From: Polynucleobacter sp. 15G-AUS-farblos
GTDB taxonomy: Bacteria; Pseudomonadota; Gammaproteobacteria; Burkholderiales; Burkholderiaceae
Reading direction: 5' to 3'
Assembly: GCF_018882445.1 (NCBI RefSeq)
Contig: NZ_JACVOM010000004.1
Span: 248,001 to 312,000 of the forward strand
Length of the DNA: 64,000 bases
A program made the position numbers and the translations under genes. Positions within the stretch are counted from its first letter, which is position 1. The number at the start of each line of letters is the position of its first letter. This document shows positions 1 to 9,489 of this stretch, piece after piece. The notes below the pieces were generated by a model. It did not search any database, was not told the origin of the DNA, and saw only the letters and a list, made by a program, of their open reading frames with translations.

Positions 1-151
1 CAGATGTTCTTGAGCCAGATGTACGACCATGTTGACCAGGCTTAGTATCTAACTTGCACTTGTCTGACAGGGCGCGACGTGCGCTCTTTAAAAATAAGTC
101 GGTACCTTCCCGACGTGCTAATTTGGCCTTAGGCCCTAAGTAACGTGCCAC
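1..151 (-). CDS. rpsD: 30S ribosomal protein S4, N-terminal part (cut by window edge)
   Basis: Only the first 50 codons are present; the gene runs off the left edge. The translation begins (M)[18 protein letters not shown] and reaches the [10 protein letters not shown] region, which is the typical S4 N-terminus. S4 nucleates 30S assembly by binding the 16S 5' domain and in many bacteria represses its own operon. The start codon is GTG at 149-151, preceded by an AAGGAAAG Shine-Dalgarno about 5 nt away, so the non-ATG start is well supported. It follows rpsK by 116 nt, and rpoA would be expected just outside the window. Confidence 0.95.
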   Translation of the reverse strand, partial: MARYLGPKAKLARREGTDLFLKSARRALSDKCKLDTKPGQHGRTSGSRTS

Positions 152-193
152 GATGCTTTCCTTTCTTTGCCGCAGTCTTACGACCGGCGGTGA

Positions 194-217
194 GTTCACC
201 CTTTAAATCAGGTGAAC
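194..217 (-). other. Hairpin between rpsK and rpsD
   Basis: GTTCACC and GGTGAAC form a 7-bp stem around a 10-nt AT-rich loop in the 116-nt gap between rpsK and rpsD. There is no T-run after it on the minus strand, so it does not look like a terminator. It could be an mRNA processing or translational control element for S4; that role is only a guess. Confidence 0.4.
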
Positions 218-267
218 AGTGGGCTTTAATAAAAAACTACTAAAACTTGTAATACCTACTTCCTAGC

Positions 268-675
268 TTAGATACGACGACGCTTAGGAGGACGGCAACC
301 ATTGTGTGGAACTGGAGTAACGTCTTGAATCTCAGTGATCTTGATGCCCAATGAATTCAATGCACGTACAGCGGACTCACGACCTGGGCCTGGGCCTTTG
401 ATCTGAACTTCCAAGTTCTTGATACCGCATTCAACGGCAGCTTTACCAGCAACTTCTGCAGCTACCTGAGCAGCAAAAGGTGTTGATTTGCGTGAACCTT
501 TGAAACCCTGGCCGCCAGAAGTTGCCCATGAAAGCGCATTTCCTTGACGATCAGTGATCGTAATAATGGTGTTGTTAAAAGAAGCGTGAACGTGTGCAAT
601 ACCGTCAGCAACGTTCTTCTTAACCTTCTTACGTGCGCGCTGTGAAGCGGCAGAAGCGGATTGTTGTTTTGCCAT
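268..675 (-). CDS. rpsK: 30S ribosomal protein S11
   Basis: A 135-residue protein with the S11 signature in its C-terminal half ([13 protein letters not shown]) and the conserved basic tail [12 protein letters not shown]11 sits on the platform of the 30S subunit, lines the mRNA exit channel near the E site, and contacts S7 and S18. The N-terminal 20 residues are an Ala/Lys-rich extension, as is common in Burkholderiales. It lies 18 nt downstream of rpsM and upstream of rpsD, the usual alpha-operon order. Confidence 0.98.
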   Translation of the reverse strand: MAKQQSASAASQRARKKVKKNVADGIAHVHASFNNTIITITDRQGNALSWATSGGQGFKGSRKSTPFAAQVAAEVAGKAAVECGIKNLEVQIKGPGPGRESAVRALNSLGIKITEIQDVTPVPHNGCRPPKRRRI

Positions 676-693
676 GTCAATAAACTTTCTTGA

Positions 694-1059
694 TTATTTC
701 TTGAGTTGCACACCAGACTTACGTGGGCCCTTGCGGGTGCGCGCGTTAGTCTTGGTACGTTGACCACGTACAGGCAAGCCCTTACGATGACGTACGCCAC
801 GGTAGCAACCTAAGTCCATCAAACGCTTGATGCTCATAGTTACTTCACGACGAAGGTCACCTTCGGTGATGAACTTACCTACTTCATCACGCAACTTTTC
901 CAAGTCAGCGTCAGTAAGATCTTTTACTTTTTTGTCGATAGCAACACCTGTGGTTTTGCAAATTTTGTTAGCACGAGTTGTGCCAATGCCAAAAATCGCT
1001 GTCAAACCGATGACAGTGTGTTGATGATTTGGGATATTTACCCCAGCGATACGTGCCAT
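694..1059 (-). CDS. rpsM: 30S ribosomal protein S13
   Basis: 121 residues beginning [19 protein letters not shown], with the helix-two-turn-helix element [11 protein letters not shown] and the basic C-terminal tail that reaches into the P site. S13 sits in the 30S head and forms intersubunit bridges B1a/B1b with the 50S subunit. It is the first gene of the alpha-operon segment in E. coli order, where its leader is the target of S4 repression; no S4 pseudoknot was worked out here. rpmJ lies 24 nt upstream. Confidence 0.98.
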   Translation of the reverse strand: MARIAGVNIPNHQHTVIGLTAIFGIGTTRANKICKTTGVAIDKKVKDLTDADLEKLRDEVGKFITEGDLRREVTMSIKRLMDLGCYRGVRHRKGLPVRGQRTKTNARTRKGPRKSGVQLKK

Positions 1060-1083
1060 GAGATTTCCTCTTAATTAACCAGA

Positions 1084-1200
1084 TCAGCCTTGACGCTGCT
1101 TATGACGTGCATCTGAAGAACAGATCACACGCACAACACGTTTGCGCTTAATGATCTTGCAATTTCTGCAAATACACTTAACGGATGCTAAAACTTTCAT
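1084..1200 (-). CDS. rpmJ: 50S ribosomal protein L36, zinc-binding type
   Basis: A 38-codon gene. The translation begins [20 protein letters not shown] and ends ARHKQRQG. Cys11, Cys14, Cys27 and the histidine near residue 33 are the four zinc ligands of the C+ form of L36; Cys9 is an additional cysteine in place of the more usual lysine. L36 is the smallest 50S protein and sits near the base of the L7/L12 stalk in 23S domain VI. It lies between infA and rpsM, its normal place in the spc operon. Confidence 0.95.
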   Translation of the reverse strand: MKVLASVKCICRNCKIIKRKRVVRVICSSDARHKQRQG

Positions 1201-1234
1201 AACTCACCTCTTAAAAATAGGTACTACTTAATCT

Positions 1235-1453
1235 TTACTTCGCGCGGAAAATAATTCTGGCTCTTGTCAGGTCGTAAGGAGTCATCTCCACCGTTACCTT
1301 GTCTCCCGGCAAGATTCGGATGTAATGCATCCGCATCTTTCCAGAAATATGGCCAAGAACTACATGTCCGTTTTCCAGCTTCACGCGAAACATCGCGTTC
1401 GGCAAATTCTCTACAACTTCTCCCGCCATCTGAATTACATCGTCTTTAGACAT
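1235..1453 (-). CDS. infA: Translation initiation factor IF-1
   Basis: 72 residues forming a single S1/OB fold ([19 protein letters not shown], then [19 protein letters not shown]). IF-1 occupies the 30S A site during initiation and works with IF-2 and IF-3 to select the initiator tRNA. The length is exactly that of the family. It follows secY by 4 nt and precedes rpmJ, so it is clearly part of the spc transcription unit. Confidence 0.97.
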   Translation of the reverse strand: MSKDDVIQMAGEVVENLPNAMFRVKLENGHVVLGHISGKMRMHYIRILPGDKVTVEMTPYDLTRARIIFRAK

Positions 1454-1457
1454 TCAG

Positions 1458-2795
1458 TTAAGCGCCCATCTTAAAGTTAGCTTTTTTCATCAAAGAGCCG
1501 TATTGCTGCTGCATGACAAATGACTGAACTTGAGCCATGAAATCCATTGCAACAACAACAATAATCAACAATGAAGTACCGCCGAAATAAAACGGCACGT
1601 TGTACTTCAAGACTAAAAATTCTGGTAACAAGCAAACCAAAACCATATAAATAGAACCTGCCAAGGTCAAACGCACCAAGATCTTATCGATGTAACGTGC
1701 TGTTTGATCTCCAGGACGAATACCAGGAACAAAAGCGCCGCTCTTCTTTAAGTTATCTGCAGTCTCACGGCTATTAAATACCAATGCGGTATAGAAGAAA
1801 CAGAAGAAAATGATCGCTGCAGCATACAAAATGGTGTACACAGGCTGACCTGGGGCTAAAGTGGCAGCCAAGTCTTTAATAAATTTGCTGAACATATTGG
1901 TCGGCTCACCTGAAGTAAACCAGCCAGCAATCGTTGCAGGGAACAAAATAATTGAAGAAGCAAAGATTGGAGGAATTACGCCTGCCATGTTTAACTTCAA
2001 TGGGAAGTAAGAAGACTGGCCGCCATATACCTTGTTACCAACCTGACGTTTTGCGTAGTTCACCAAGATACGACGTTGGCCGCGCTCTACAAACACCACA
2101 AAATAAGTTACTGCCACGCAAATGACTACGATGAGCATTGCAGAAATAATATTCATTGAGCCAGTACGCACCAACTCCAACAAGCTTGCTAATGCGCTTG
2201 GTAATCCAGAAACAATGCCGCCGAAAATAATGATAGAGATGCCATTACCCAAACCACGCTCAGTAATTTGCTCACCTAACCACATCAAGAACATTGTCCC
2301 AGTAACTAAAGTTACTACAGAGCTCAACTCGAACATTAAGCCTGGGTTAATCACCAAACCTGGCTGAGCTTGCAGTGCAACGGAAATACCCAATGCTTGG
2401 AAAGTTGCCAAAAATACTGTGCCGTAACGGGTGTACTGAGTAATCTTGCGTTGCCCGGCCTGGCCTTCTTTCTTCAAAGACTCTAAAGAAGGAACCACAA
2501 TCGTCATCAACTGCATGATGATCGATGCAGAAATATAAGGCATGATTCCCAAGGCAAAAACGGTAAAGCGTGAAAGTGCACCGCCAGAGAACAAGTTAAA
2601 CATTCCCAAGATACCGTCTTTTTGCCCAGCAAATAACTGTGCTAATTGATCAGGGTCGATACCAGGAACAGGGATATGCGCACCCAAACGGAACACGATC
2701 AAAGCCAACACCAGGAAAATCAAGCGTTGGCGTAATTCGCCAAACTTGCCTCCTGCTGCTGCAGTGCTTCCGTTAGTGGTAGGTGCTAATGCCAT
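1458..2795 (-). CDS. secY: Preprotein translocase subunit SecY
   Basis: 445 residues with ten hydrophobic segments, the normal SecY topology. SecY forms the protein-conducting channel in the inner membrane, with SecE (encoded at 28873-29250) and SecG, driven by SecA. Visible hallmarks are the N-terminal VPGIDP stretch after the first helix, the [12 protein letters not shown] motif entering helix 5, and the conserved cytosolic loop C5 ([12 protein letters not shown]) used for SecA and ribosome contact. It sits between rplO and infA as in nearly all bacteria. Confidence 0.98.
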   Translation of the reverse strand: MALAPTTNGSTAAAGGKFGELRQRLIFLVLALIVFRLGAHIPVPGIDPDQLAQLFAGQKDGILGMFNLFSGGALSRFTVFALGIMPYISASIIMQLMTIVVPSLESLKKEGQAGQRKITQYTRYGTVFLATFQALGISVALQAQPGLVINPGLMFELSSVVTLVTGTMFLMWLGEQITERGLGNGISIIIFGGIVSGLPSALASLLELVRTGSMNIISAMLIVVICVAVTYFVVFVERGQRRILVNYAKRQVGNKVYGGQSSYFPLKLNMAGVIPPIFASSIILFPATIAGWFTSGEPTNMFSKFIKDLAATLAPGQPVYTILYAAAIIFFCFFYTALVFNSRETADNLKKSGAFVPGIRPGDQTARYIDKILVRLTLAGSIYMVLVCLLPEFLVLKYNVPFYFGGTSLLIIVVVAMDFMAQVQSFVMQQQYGSLMKKANFKMGA

Positions 2796-2813
2796 ATTGA
2801 CTAGTTAGACTTA

Positions 2814-3254
2814 TTAAGCCAACTCAACTAATTTGCCACCAGCTGCTTCAATAGCTGCTTTTGCACCGGCAGTCGCTGTAATGCCTTTGAGGGTCACAGC
2901 AATCTTGAGTTCACCAGTTTTGATCACTTTGACTGCATTAATTTGCTCGCCAGCAAAGCCATGGGCCTTCAATACCAAGAGATCTACTTCTGGCAAGTTG
3001 ATTTTTGCTAAATCGTTCAAAGTAATTTGACCAACGTGACGACGTGTCATAGACACGAAACCACGTTTTGGCAAACGACGGTACATAGGCATTTGACCGC
3101 CCTCGAATCCAACCTTGTGGAAACCACCGGAACGGGATTTTTGACCTTTGTGACCACGGCCAGCAGTTTTACCAAGACCGGAACCAATGCCGCGACCTAC
3201 GCGACGACGGTTTTTCTTGGAGCCCTCTGCGGGTTTGAGTGTATTAAGTTGCAT
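2814..3254 (-). CDS. rplO: 50S ribosomal protein L15
   Basis: 146 residues. The N-terminus has the long basic, glycine-rich extension ([20 protein letters not shown]) that threads into 23S rRNA, followed by the globular L15/L18e domain ending in an Ala-rich helix. L15 joins late in 50S assembly and stabilises the central core of the subunit. The start is the ATG of [14 protein letters not shown], the family-typical N-terminus. It is followed 18 nt later by secY. Confidence 0.98.
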   Translation of the reverse strand: MQLNTLKPAEGSKKNRRRVGRGIGSGLGKTAGRGHKGQKSRSGGFHKVGFEGGQMPMYRRLPKRGFVSMTRRHVGQITLNDLAKINLPEVDLLVLKAHGFAGEQINAVKVIKTGELKIAVTLKGITATAGAKAAIEAAGGKLVELA

Positions 3255-3281
3255 ATTCTTCGCCTATTTACTTGCTAGTTA

Positions 3282-3470
3282 TTAGCCAATGACTTTAACT
3301 AGATAAGAAACTTTATTAATCATGCCGCGAACAGCTGGTGTATCTTCCAATTCAGAAACTGAATTGATACGACCAAGGCCTAAGCCACGTACAGTTGCAC
3401 GATGGCTTTCGCGTGTGCCGATCAAGCTGCGTACTAATTGCAGTTTGACTTTAGAGTTAGATGTTGTCAT
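3282..3470 (-). CDS. rpmD: 50S ribosomal protein L30
   Basis: 62 residues with the L30 signature [23 protein letters not shown] spread over residues 12 to 34. This small protein binds 23S domain II near the 5S rRNA. Many bacterial lineages lack it, but it is standard in betaproteobacteria. It lies between rpsE and rplO, each gap being about 25 nt. Confidence 0.97.
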   Translation of the reverse strand: MTTSNSKVKLQLVRSLIGTRESHRATVRGLGLGRINSVSELEDTPAVRGMINKVSYLVKVIG

Positions 3471-3494
3471 TTATAGATTCCTAATCTTTTGGTC

Positions 3495-4013
3495 TTAGCC
3501 GAGAATCTCTTCAACTGACTTACCGCGCTTGGCAGCAATCTCAGCAGGAGTACTCATCTTGCTCAAACCATCAATCGTTGCACGAACCAAGTTATAAGGG
3601 TTTGTAGAACCGAGTGATTTAGCAACTACGTTAGTTACACCCATTACGTCGAAAATTGCGCGCATTGGGCCGCCAGCAATAATTCCAGTACCGTCTTTAG
3701 CTGGAGAAATCAGAACGCGTGATGCGCCATGTTGGCCAGTAACCGTGTGTTGCAAAGTACCCTTACGCAAGGAAACTTTAATCATCTTGCGACGGGCCTC
3801 ATCCATTGCTTTTTGAACAGCAACTGGAACTTCTTTGGATTTACCTTTACCCATACCGATACGACCATCGCCATCGCCAACTACAGTGAGTGCGGCGAAG
3901 CCGAGAATACGACCACCCTTAACCACTTTAGTTACGCGATTAACCGCGATCATCTTCTCGCGAAGACCATCATCACGCTCTTCGTTTTGCATCTTAGTTT
4001 GCATTTTTGCCAT
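3495..4013 (-). CDS. rpsE: 30S ribosomal protein S5
   Basis: 172 residues. The N-terminal double-stranded RNA-binding fold is visible around residues 18-80 ([18 protein letters not shown], then [21 protein letters not shown]), and the C-terminal domain carries the [16 protein letters not shown] and [18 protein letters not shown] blocks. S5 lines the mRNA entry channel and influences decoding accuracy (ram class mutants). The start at 4013 gives the usual short hydrophilic lead. Standard spc position after rplR. Confidence 0.98.
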   Translation of the reverse strand: MAKMQTKMQNEERDDGLREKMIAVNRVTKVVKGGRILGFAALTVVGDGDGRIGMGKGKSKEVPVAVQKAMDEARRKMIKVSLRKGTLQHTVTGQHGASRVLISPAKDGTGIIAGGPMRAIFDVMGVTNVVAKSLGSTNPYNLVRATIDGLSKMSTPAEIAAKRGKSVEEILG

Positions 4014-4031
4014 GTTTTTTCCTAAACCCTT

Positions 4032-4385
4032 TTAGAACTTCAGGCCGGCTTCACGCGCAGCTTCAGCTAAGGCCTTAATACGGCCGTGGTAACGATGACC
4101 GGAACGATCAAAAGCAACATCAACAATGCCTGCCTTAACAGCACGCTCAGCAACTAACTTGCCGATTTGTTTTGCCGCTTCAGCGTTGCCGCCGTTTTTG
4201 ATCGCTTGGCGCAAATCTTTCTCCATTGTTGAAGCAGCTGCTACAACCTTGGTTCCGCATGGGCTATAAACCTGAGCAGAAATATGTGTATTGCTACGGA
4301 TAACTGTTAAGCGATTTGCCAATGCTTCGGCAATGCGAATACGAGTCTGCCGAGCACGTCTTTGTCTGGATTCGTCTTTATTCAT
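4032..4385 (-). CDS. rplR: 50S ribosomal protein L18
   Basis: 117 residues, the normal size. The basic N-terminus ([13 protein letters not shown]) contacts 5S rRNA, and the C-terminal [23 protein letters not shown] block is diagnostic. L18 with L5 and L25 forms the 5S ribonucleoprotein in the central protuberance. It starts 13 nt after rplF and is followed by rpsE. Confidence 0.98.
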   Translation of the reverse strand: MNKDESRQRRARQTRIRIAEALANRLTVIRSNTHISAQVYSPCGTKVVAAASTMEKDLRQAIKNGGNAEAAKQIGKLVAERAVKAGIVDVAFDRSGHRYHGRIKALAEAAREAGLKF

Positions 4386-4398
4386 TTTCTAATCTCGC

Positions 4399-4932
4399 TT
4401 ACTTCTTCTTGGTTTCTTTCAGATGCACAACTTCGTCAACGTAGCGAACGCCCTTGCCTTTATATGGCTCTGGTGAACGGTATGCGCGAACTTCAGCTGC
4501 GACCTGGCCAACTTGTTGCTTGTTGGAGCCTTTAATAATGATTTCAGTCTGTGTTGGAGTCTCAGCTTTTACACCTTTTGGCAGGTTGTAAATAATGTCA
4601 TGTGAGAAACCTAACTGCAATTTCAATGTGTCACCTTGAGCAGCAGCACGGTAACCAACGCCTACCAAGCTGAGCTTGCGCTCAAAGCCAGCAGTTACGC
4701 CAACAACCATGTTGTTAACCAAAGCACGGGCTGTACCTGACTGAGCACCAGCCTCTGGTGAGTCGTTGTTTACAACAACTGTCAATACGCCATCTTCTTG
4801 TTTCAAACCAACAGAAGGGTGCAAGTTGTGTGTCAAAGTACCTAATGGACCTTTAACAGTAATGTTTGCACCGTTGATGCTGATCTCAGCTCCCTTAGGA
4901 ACTGGAATTGGTGATTTACCTACGCGGGACAT
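4399..4932 (-). CDS. rplF: 50S ribosomal protein L6
   Basis: 177 residues comprising two tandem L6 folds: N-terminal [19 protein letters not shown] and a C-terminal domain ending [21 protein letters not shown]6 binds near the sarcin-ricin loop at the base of the L7/L12 stalk, next to the elongation factor binding site. The length and both ends match the family. Gap of 10 nt from rpsH, consistent with a single transcript. Confidence 0.98.
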   Translation of the reverse strand: MSRVGKSPIPVPKGAEISINGANITVKGPLGTLTHNLHPSVGLKQEDGVLTVVVNNDSPEAGAQSGTARALVNNMVVGVTAGFERKLSLVGVGYRAAAQGDTLKLQLGFSHDIIYNLPKGVKAETPTQTEIIIKGSNKQQVGQVAAEVRAYRSPEPYKGKGVRYVDEVVHLKETKKK

Positions 4933-4942
4933 CTTTCTCTCC

Positions 4943-5338
4943 TTAGGCTACGTAGCAAATAACTTCGCCGCCCACGCCTGTTGCACGTGCTTTACGGTCT
5001 GTCATTACGCCTTGAGGGGTTGAAATAATTGCAATGCCCAAGCCATTCATTACTTCTGGGATGTCATGACGACCTTTATAGATACGTAGACTTGGTGTTG
5101 AAACACGGTCGATACGCTCAATAACAGGACGGCCTGCATAGTATTTGAGATCAATGTGGAGCACTGGCTTAGCTGCTTCACCTTTGATTTCGAAACTTTC
5201 GATATAGCCTTCGTCTTGCAAAACTTTTGCGATGGCTACTTTAACTTTTGACGACGGCATCAAGACTACGGGTTTCTGCACTGCTTGCGCATTGCGGATC
5301 CTTGTCAACATGTCGGCGATTGGATCGCTGATACTCAT
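4943..5338 (-). CDS. rpsH: 30S ribosomal protein S8
   Basis: 131 residues with [18 protein letters not shown] at the start and the 16S-binding motif region [20 protein letters not shown] at the C-terminus. S8 is a primary binder of the 16S central domain (helix 21). In E. coli it is also the translational repressor of the spc operon, acting at rplE; a corresponding mRNA site was not resolved here. Located between rpsN and rplF as usual. Confidence 0.98.
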
Positions 5339-5362
5339 GAGTTCTCCTAATTCTTTCGCCGC

Positions 5363-5668
5363 TTACCAGCTGGCCTTGGTTAAACCGGGGATTTCGCCAC
5401 GGAAGGCGATTTCACGAATCTTGCTACGAGCCAAACCGAATTTACGGAATGTGCCACGTGGGCGACCGGTTAATGAACAACGATTTCTTTGACGAATCGG
5501 GCTTGCGTTACGTGGAAGTGCCTGTAGCTTCAAGCGAGCTTCATAGCGCTCTTCATCGCTGCGTGATTGATCAGCAATGATCGCTTTGAGTTCGGCACGC
5601 TTAACAGCGTACTTCTCTACAGTTTTTGCGCGCTTATTCTCGCGCTCAATCAGGGATAGTTTTGCCAC
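5363..5668 (-). CDS. rpsN: 30S ribosomal protein S14, long zinc-independent form
   Basis: 101 residues, the long C-minus form: the CxxC pairs of zinc-type S14 are missing and only one cysteine remains ([12 protein letters not shown]). The C-terminus ([25 protein letters not shown] split over the last 25 residues) is typical. S14 is needed late in 30S head assembly, near the P and A sites. The gene starts 9 nt after the rplE stop. Confidence 0.97.
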   Translation of the reverse strand: MAKLSLIERENKRAKTVEKYAVKRAELKAIIADQSRSDEERYEARLKLQALPRNASPIRQRNRCSLTGRPRGTFRKFGLARSKIREIAFRGEIPGLTKASW

Positions 5669-5677
5669 GTTAGCCTC

Positions 5678-6220
5678 TTAATTGCGGAAAGGGAATTTGA
5701 ATGCTGCCAACAAAGCTTTTGCTTCTTCGTCGGTTTTAGCAGTCGTCGTAATACTGATATTGAGACCACGGAGGGCATCAATCTTGTCGTATTCGATTTC
5801 AGGGAAAATGATCTGTTCTTTAACGCCGATGTTGTAATTACCACGGCCGTCAAATGCCTTACCAGAAATGCCGCGGAAGTCGCGTACGCGTGGCAATGCA
5901 ACAGTAACGAAACGGTCCAAGAATTCGTACATGCGTGCACCACGCAATGTCACCATGGCACCAATTGGGTAACCTTGACGAATCTTGAAACCAGCAATCG
6001 CTTTTTTAGCTTTAGTTACCACTGGCTTTTGACCGGCAACTTTAGTTAAATCACCAACTGCATTTTCGATAATCTTCTTGTCGTTCACTGCATCACCCAA
6101 GCCCATGTTCAGGGTTACCTTGGTGATACGTGGAACTTCCATTACAGATTTGTAACCAAACTTGGCGATCAAATCTGCAACAACTTTAGCTTGATAGTGT
6201 TCTTGAAAACGTGTGCTCAT
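5678..6220 (-). CDS. rplE: 50S ribosomal protein L5
   Basis: 180 residues including [19 protein letters not shown] and the [20 protein letters not shown] motif. L5 binds 5S rRNA, sits in the central protuberance, and forms the B1b bridge with S13. Its length is the family norm and the start at [10 protein letters not shown] has a purine-rich SD (GGAGAAA) upstream. The neighbouring rplX ends 16 nt before it. Confidence 0.98.
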   Translation of the reverse strand: MSTRFQEHYQAKVVADLIAKFGYKSVMEVPRITKVTLNMGLGDAVNDKKIIENAVGDLTKVAGQKPVVTKAKKAIAGFKIRQGYPIGAMVTLRGARMYEFLDRFVTVALPRVRDFRGISGKAFDGRGNYNIGVKEQIIFPEIEYDKIDALRGLNISITTTAKTDEEAKALLAAFKFPFRN

Positions 6221-6236
6221 AATTTCTCCGTGCCCC

Positions 6237-6545
6237 TTATGCGCTTAATGTTGCGCCAGTGGTTTTGAGGAAACGCTGTTTTTTACCGTCAACGAGTTTG
6301 ATACCAACACGTGATGGTTTGCCGTTACCGTCAACCACAGCCACATTAGAAATGTGAACAGGCATCGTCTTGTCAATCATGCCGCCGGTTACACCAGCAG
6401 CTGGGTTTGGCTTAACGCTCTTTTTATAAATATTTACGCCTTCGATCACTAACTTGTTCTCGAGAACGGCCGTAACTGTTCCTTGCTTGCCCTTATCGCG
6501 GCCAGTCAACAGAACTACGGAATCACCTTTACGAATTTTTTTCAT
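6237..6545 (-). CDS. rplX: 50S ribosomal protein L24
   Basis: 102 residues with an N-terminal KOW motif ([20 protein letters not shown]) and the [15 protein letters not shown] block typical of L24. L24 is one of the two assembly-initiator proteins of the 50S subunit, binding 23S domain I at the polypeptide exit side. It is 9 nt downstream of rplN. Confidence 0.98.
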   Translation of the reverse strand: MKKIRKGDSVVLLTGRDKGKQGTVTAVLENKLVIEGVNIYKKSVKPNPAAGVTGGMIDKTMPVHISNVAVVDGNGKPSRVGIKLVDGKKQRFLKTTGATLSA

Positions 6546-6554
6546 ATCAGCCTC

Positions 6555-6923
6555 TTAAATCACTTCGGGGGCGAGAGAAACGATCTTCATGAACTTCTCA
6601 GTACGCAATTCGCGTGTAACTGGTCCGAAGATACGTGTGCCAATTGGCTCTAACTTAGCGTTGAGCAATACCGCAGCGTTTGCATCGAACTTAATCAATG
6701 AACCGTCTGGACGGCGAACACCCTTAGCTGTTCTTACAACAACAGCATTATAAATATCACCTTTTTTTACACGGCCACGTGGAGCAGCTGACTTAACGCT
6801 GACTTTGATGACATCACCGATACTGGCGTAACGACGCTTAGAGCCGCCCAATACCTTGATGCACAAAACTTCACTGGCGCCTGTGTTATCGGCGACCTGT
6901 AATCTACTTTCGGTTTGTATCAT
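6555..6923 (-). CDS. rplN: 50S ribosomal protein L14
   Basis: 122 residues, exactly the family length, starting [19 protein letters not shown] and ending [12 protein letters not shown]14 takes part in intersubunit bridge B8 and is the docking site of the silencing factor RsfS. It is the first gene of the spc unit. Unlike all its neighbours it is preceded by a 184-nt non-coding gap with two hairpins, so this is a likely operon boundary or control point between rpsQ and rplN. Confidence 0.98.
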   Translation of the reverse strand: MIQTESRLQVADNTGASEVLCIKVLGGSKRRYASIGDVIKVSVKSAAPRGRVKKGDIYNAVVVRTAKGVRRPDGSLIKFDANAAVLLNAKLEPIGTRIFGPVTRELRTEKFMKIVSLAPEVI

Positions 6924-6974
6924 TTCTAATCCCCAACTTATTGGCCAAAGGCAAACAGTCTTGGTTCCGTCTAT

Positions 6975-6998
6975 GGGTTTTAACGAAAGCTAAAACCC
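6975..6998 (-). other. Perfect hairpin in the rplN leader
   Basis: GGGTTTTA and TAAAACCC form a perfect 8-bp stem with the 8-nt loop ACGAAAGC on the plus-strand reading, 51 nt upstream of the rplN start. It is a structured leader element on the minus-strand transcript. Its function is unknown to me. Confidence 0.45.
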
Positions 6999-7017
6999 GG
7001 AATTAATGAAAAACACT

Positions 7018-7042
7018 GCTTCTCCAATAAAACCAGAGAAGC
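7018..7042 (-). terminator. Terminator-like hairpin between rpsQ and rplN
   Basis: On the minus strand GCTTCTC pairs with GAGAAGC over an 11-nt loop, and the stem is followed by AGTGTTTTTC. The stem is short, so it could be a partial terminator or attenuator at the S10/spc boundary. A -10-like TAGAAT lies just upstream at 7048-7053 but without a good -35, so a promoter here is only possible. Confidence 0.4.
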
Positions 7043-7107
7043 CTTCTATTCTACTACGTAAAACAGGGATTTGGGAAGAAACTTCGCCAAAATCCCCTAA
7101 AAATGCC

Positions 7108-7377
7108 TTAAATACCCTTTGAAGCCTCTACTAAACGGGTCACAACCCAAGATTTAGTACGTGAAATTGGCTTAGATTCAGCAATTTCAACGGTATCGCC
7201 CATCTTGTATGTGCCAGCTTCGTCATGAGCGTGGTACTTTTTGGACTGGCCAACATACTTACCAATCACAGGATGCTTCACTTGACGCTCAACTAAGACC
7301 GTCACAGTTTTTTGCATTTTGTCGCTAACAACACGGCCCACGAGGGTGCGGCGCAAGGGTTTAGATAATTCTGTCAT
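7108..7377 (-). CDS. rpsQ: 30S ribosomal protein S17
   Basis: 89 residues with an OB fold ([19 protein letters not shown]) and the [18 protein letters not shown] signature. S17 is a primary 16S binder (helices 7 and 11) needed early in 30S assembly. It closes the S10 segment: after it comes the 184-nt gap before rplN. It lies 12 nt downstream of rpmC. Confidence 0.98.
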   Translation of the reverse strand: MTELSKPLRRTLVGRVVSDKMQKTVTVLVERQVKHPVIGKYVGQSKKYHAHDEAGTYKMGDTVEIAESKPISRTKSWVVTRLVEASKGI

Positions 7378-7389
7378 ATCCCTTTTTCC

Positions 7390-7584
7390 TTATTTCTGTG
7401 CAGTCTTTTGGGCAATAAAAGTCTTCACACGAGCGATGTCGCGCTTAGTTTTACCCAATTGGCTGGTATTTGTGAGTTGCTGAGTGCCCTTTTGCATACG
7501 GAGCTTAAAGTTTGTCTTTAAGAGCTCTGTCAATTCTGCATTTAAGCCAGTCAGATCTTTAGCTGCTAATTCTTTATTTTTCAT
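7390..7584 (-). CDS. rpmC: 50S ribosomal protein L29
   Basis: 64 residues starting [19 protein letters not shown] chose ATG at 7582-7584; an in-frame TTG six codons upstream would overlap the rplP stop and adds residues not seen in the family. L29 is a two-helix protein near the polypeptide exit, part of the docking platform with L23 for trigger factor and SRP. The C-terminal [19 protein letters not shown] segment matches the family. Confidence 0.95.
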   Translation of the reverse strand: MKNKELAAKDLTGLNAELTELLKTNFKLRMQKGTQQLTNTSQLGKTKRDIARVKTFIAQKTAQK

Positions 7585-7598
7585 AATCTCTATCCCGA

Positions 7599-8012
7599 TC
7601 AACCTAAGTGGCGAATCACGAATGTAGTCTGCAAAGGCAACTTAGCGGCAGCAAGCTTGAAAGCTTCGCGCGCCAAAGTCTCATCCACACCATCCATCTC
7701 GTAAAGTACTTTGCCTGGTTGAATTTCAGCTACGTAGTACTCTGGATTACCTTTACCGTTACCCATACGTACTTCAGCAGGTTTTTGTGAAATTGGCTTA
7801 TCTGGGAAAATACGAATCCAAATACGGCCACCACGTTTAATGTGACGGGTCATTGCGCGACGTGCTGACTCGATTTGACGAGCAGTTAAACGACCGCGGC
7901 CAACGGCCTTCAATCCAAAGTCACCAAAGGCAACAGAACTACCGCGTGTTGCCACGCCAGTGTTACGGCCCTTTTGTTCCTTACGATACTTGCGACGCTT
8001 TGGTTGTAGCAT
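7599..8012 (-). CDS. rplP: 50S ribosomal protein L16
   Basis: 137 residues starting [19 protein letters not shown], with [27 protein letters not shown] in the middle (signature split by two positions) and a globular C-terminus. L16 contacts A-site tRNA and the peptidyl transferase region and is needed for late 50S maturation. It follows rpsC by only 2 nt and precedes rpmC, so translation is probably coupled. Confidence 0.98.
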   Translation of the reverse strand: MLQPKRRKYRKEQKGRNTGVATRGSSVAFGDFGLKAVGRGRLTARQIESARRAMTRHIKRGGRIWIRIFPDKPISQKPAEVRMGNGKGNPEYYVAEIQPGKVLYEMDGVDETLAREAFKLAAAKLPLQTTFVIRHLG

Positions 8013-8014
8013 GC

Positions 8015-8842
8015 TTACTCTCCTGACTTCTGCGTATCTGCGGCAGGTGCTTCAACCTTGCGCACACGCTTTACTGCTGGCTTAGCAGCAACTAATGGCT
8101 TGTCGGTAGCAGCGGCTGGTTTACGAGCAGCTGTTTTGCTTGGAGCACGACGAGTTTTCTTTTCTTCGGCAGCTGGTTCAGCACTTGGAGCAGCCACTTG
8201 AGCTTCTGCACCACGGCCTAATGTATCGCCTTTGTAAACCCAAACTTTTACACCGATGATGCCGTATGTTGTTTCTGCTTCAGATGTAGCGTAATCAATG
8301 TCAGCCTTCAATGTATGAAGTGGAACACGACCTTCACGGTACCACTCGCGACGAGCAATCTCTGCACCATTCAAACGACCTGAAGACATAATTTTGATGC
8401 CTTGTGCGCCAAGACGCATTGCGCTTTGCATTGCACGCTTCATAGCGCGACGGAACATAATGCGCTTCTCTAACTGTTGAGTAATAGAGTCAGCGATTAA
8501 TTGCGCATCAACTTCTGGCTTACGAATTTCTTCGATGTTTACGTGAACTGGAACACCCATACGCTTTTGTAATTCACGACGGAGAACTTCAATGTCTTCG
8601 CCTTTTTTACCAATTACAACGCCTGGACGTGAGCTGTAAATAGTAATACGTGCATTCTTAGCAGGACGCTCGATCACAACTTTACTTACAGATGCATTCT
8701 TTAACTTCTTCTTCAAATAGCTACGGACATCAACGTCCTCTTTCAGCATCTTTGCGAAGTCAGTATTGTTTGCATACCAACGTGATGTCCAATTCTTCGT
8801 TACCGCGAGTCGGAATCCGGTGGGGTTAATCTTTTGGCCCAT
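8015..8842 (-). CDS. rpsC: 30S ribosomal protein S3 with C-terminal extension
   Basis: 275 residues, about 40 longer than E. coli S3. The N-terminal domain, the KH type II domain with its [13 protein letters not shown] loop (near residues 75-87) and the C-terminal RNA-binding domain through KVWVYKGDT are conventional. S3 lines the mRNA entry tunnel in the 30S head and contributes to helicase activity. The last 60 or so residues are a low-complexity Ala/Lys/Pro tail with repeated AAKPA-like units. Extended tails of this kind occur in Burkholderiales S3. Confidence 0.97.
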   Translation of the reverse strand: MGQKINPTGFRLAVTKNWTSRWYANNTDFAKMLKEDVDVRSYLKKKLKNASVSKVVIERPAKNARITIYSSRPGVVIGKKGEDIEVLRRELQKRMGVPVHVNIEEIRKPEVDAQLIADSITQQLEKRIMFRRAMKRAMQSAMRLGAQGIKIMSSGRLNGAEIARREWYREGRVPLHTLKADIDYATSEAETTYGIIGVKVWVYKGDTLGRGAEAQVAAPSAEPAAEEKKTRRAPSKTAARKPAAATDKPLVAAKPAVKRVRKVEAPAADTQKSGE

Positions 8843-8850
8843 ATCTTTCC

Positions 8851-9180
8851 TTAGTTACTCAAGGTCACGCTAATGTGACAAGTTTGTTTTTCGATTTGAT
8901 TGCCACGACCCTTAGCGCGTGCAGTGAAGCGCTTCAAGGAAGTACCTTTATCAACGATTACCGCTGATACCTTAAGCTCATCAATGTCAGCACCTTTATT
9001 GTGTTCAGCATTTGCAATCGCTGATTCAACTACTTTCTTCACAATAAAAGCAGCTTTCTTAGGGCTGAATTGCAAAATATTTAGTGCGCGAGCAATCGGC
9101 AAGCCACGAATTTGATCAGCGACCAAACGTGTCTTTTGTGCAGAAATGCGGGCACCCTTGTGAATAGCTTTAACTTCCAT
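8851..9180 (-). CDS. rplV: 50S ribosomal protein L22
   Basis: 109 residues from the third of three consecutive ATG codons (9178-9180). The SD AAGGGG abuts the first ATG, so the third gives correct spacing and matches the family N-terminus [19 protein letters not shown]22 has a globular domain on the surface and a long beta hairpin lining the exit tunnel constriction with L4, where macrolide resistance changes arise. The [19 protein letters not shown]-terminus is typical. It lies between rpsS and rpsC. Confidence 0.95.
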   Translation of the reverse strand: MEVKAIHKGARISAQKTRLVADQIRGLPIARALNILQFSPKKAAFIVKKVVESAIANAEHNKGADIDELKVSAVIVDKGTSLKRFTARAKGRGNQIEKQTCHISVTLSN

Positions 9181-9190
9181 CATCATCCCC

Positions 9191-9469
9191 TTACTTCTTC
9201 GTTACTTTCTTGTCAGCAGCGTGACCTTTGAAAGTACGGGTCAAGGCAAATTCGCCTAACTTATGACCCACCATGTTTTCTGATACATAAACCGGAACGT
9301 GCTGACGACCGTTATGAACAGCAATTGTCAGACCAATAAAGTCTGGAAGAATTGTTGAACGGCGTGACCAAGTTTTAATCGGCTTCTTGTCTTTGTTGGC
9401 TTGTGCGACTTCAACCTTGTTTACCAAGCTGGCTTCGCAAAATGGGCCTTTTTTAGCTGAACGTGTCAT
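9191..9469 (-). CDS. rpsS: 30S ribosomal protein S19
   Basis: 92 residues with [19 protein letters not shown] at the start and the diagnostic [20 protein letters not shown] segment followed by [18 protein letters not shown]19 binds the 16S 3' domain in the head and pairs with S13, contacting A-site tRNA. The size and context (between rplB and rplV) are canonical. Confidence 0.98.
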   Translation of the reverse strand: MTRSAKKGPFCEASLVNKVEVAQANKDKKPIKTWSRRSTILPDFIGLTIAVHNGRQHVPVYVSENMVGHKLGEFALTRTFKGHAADKKVTKK

Positions 9470-9489
9470 ATCTATTTTTCCTTAATCGC

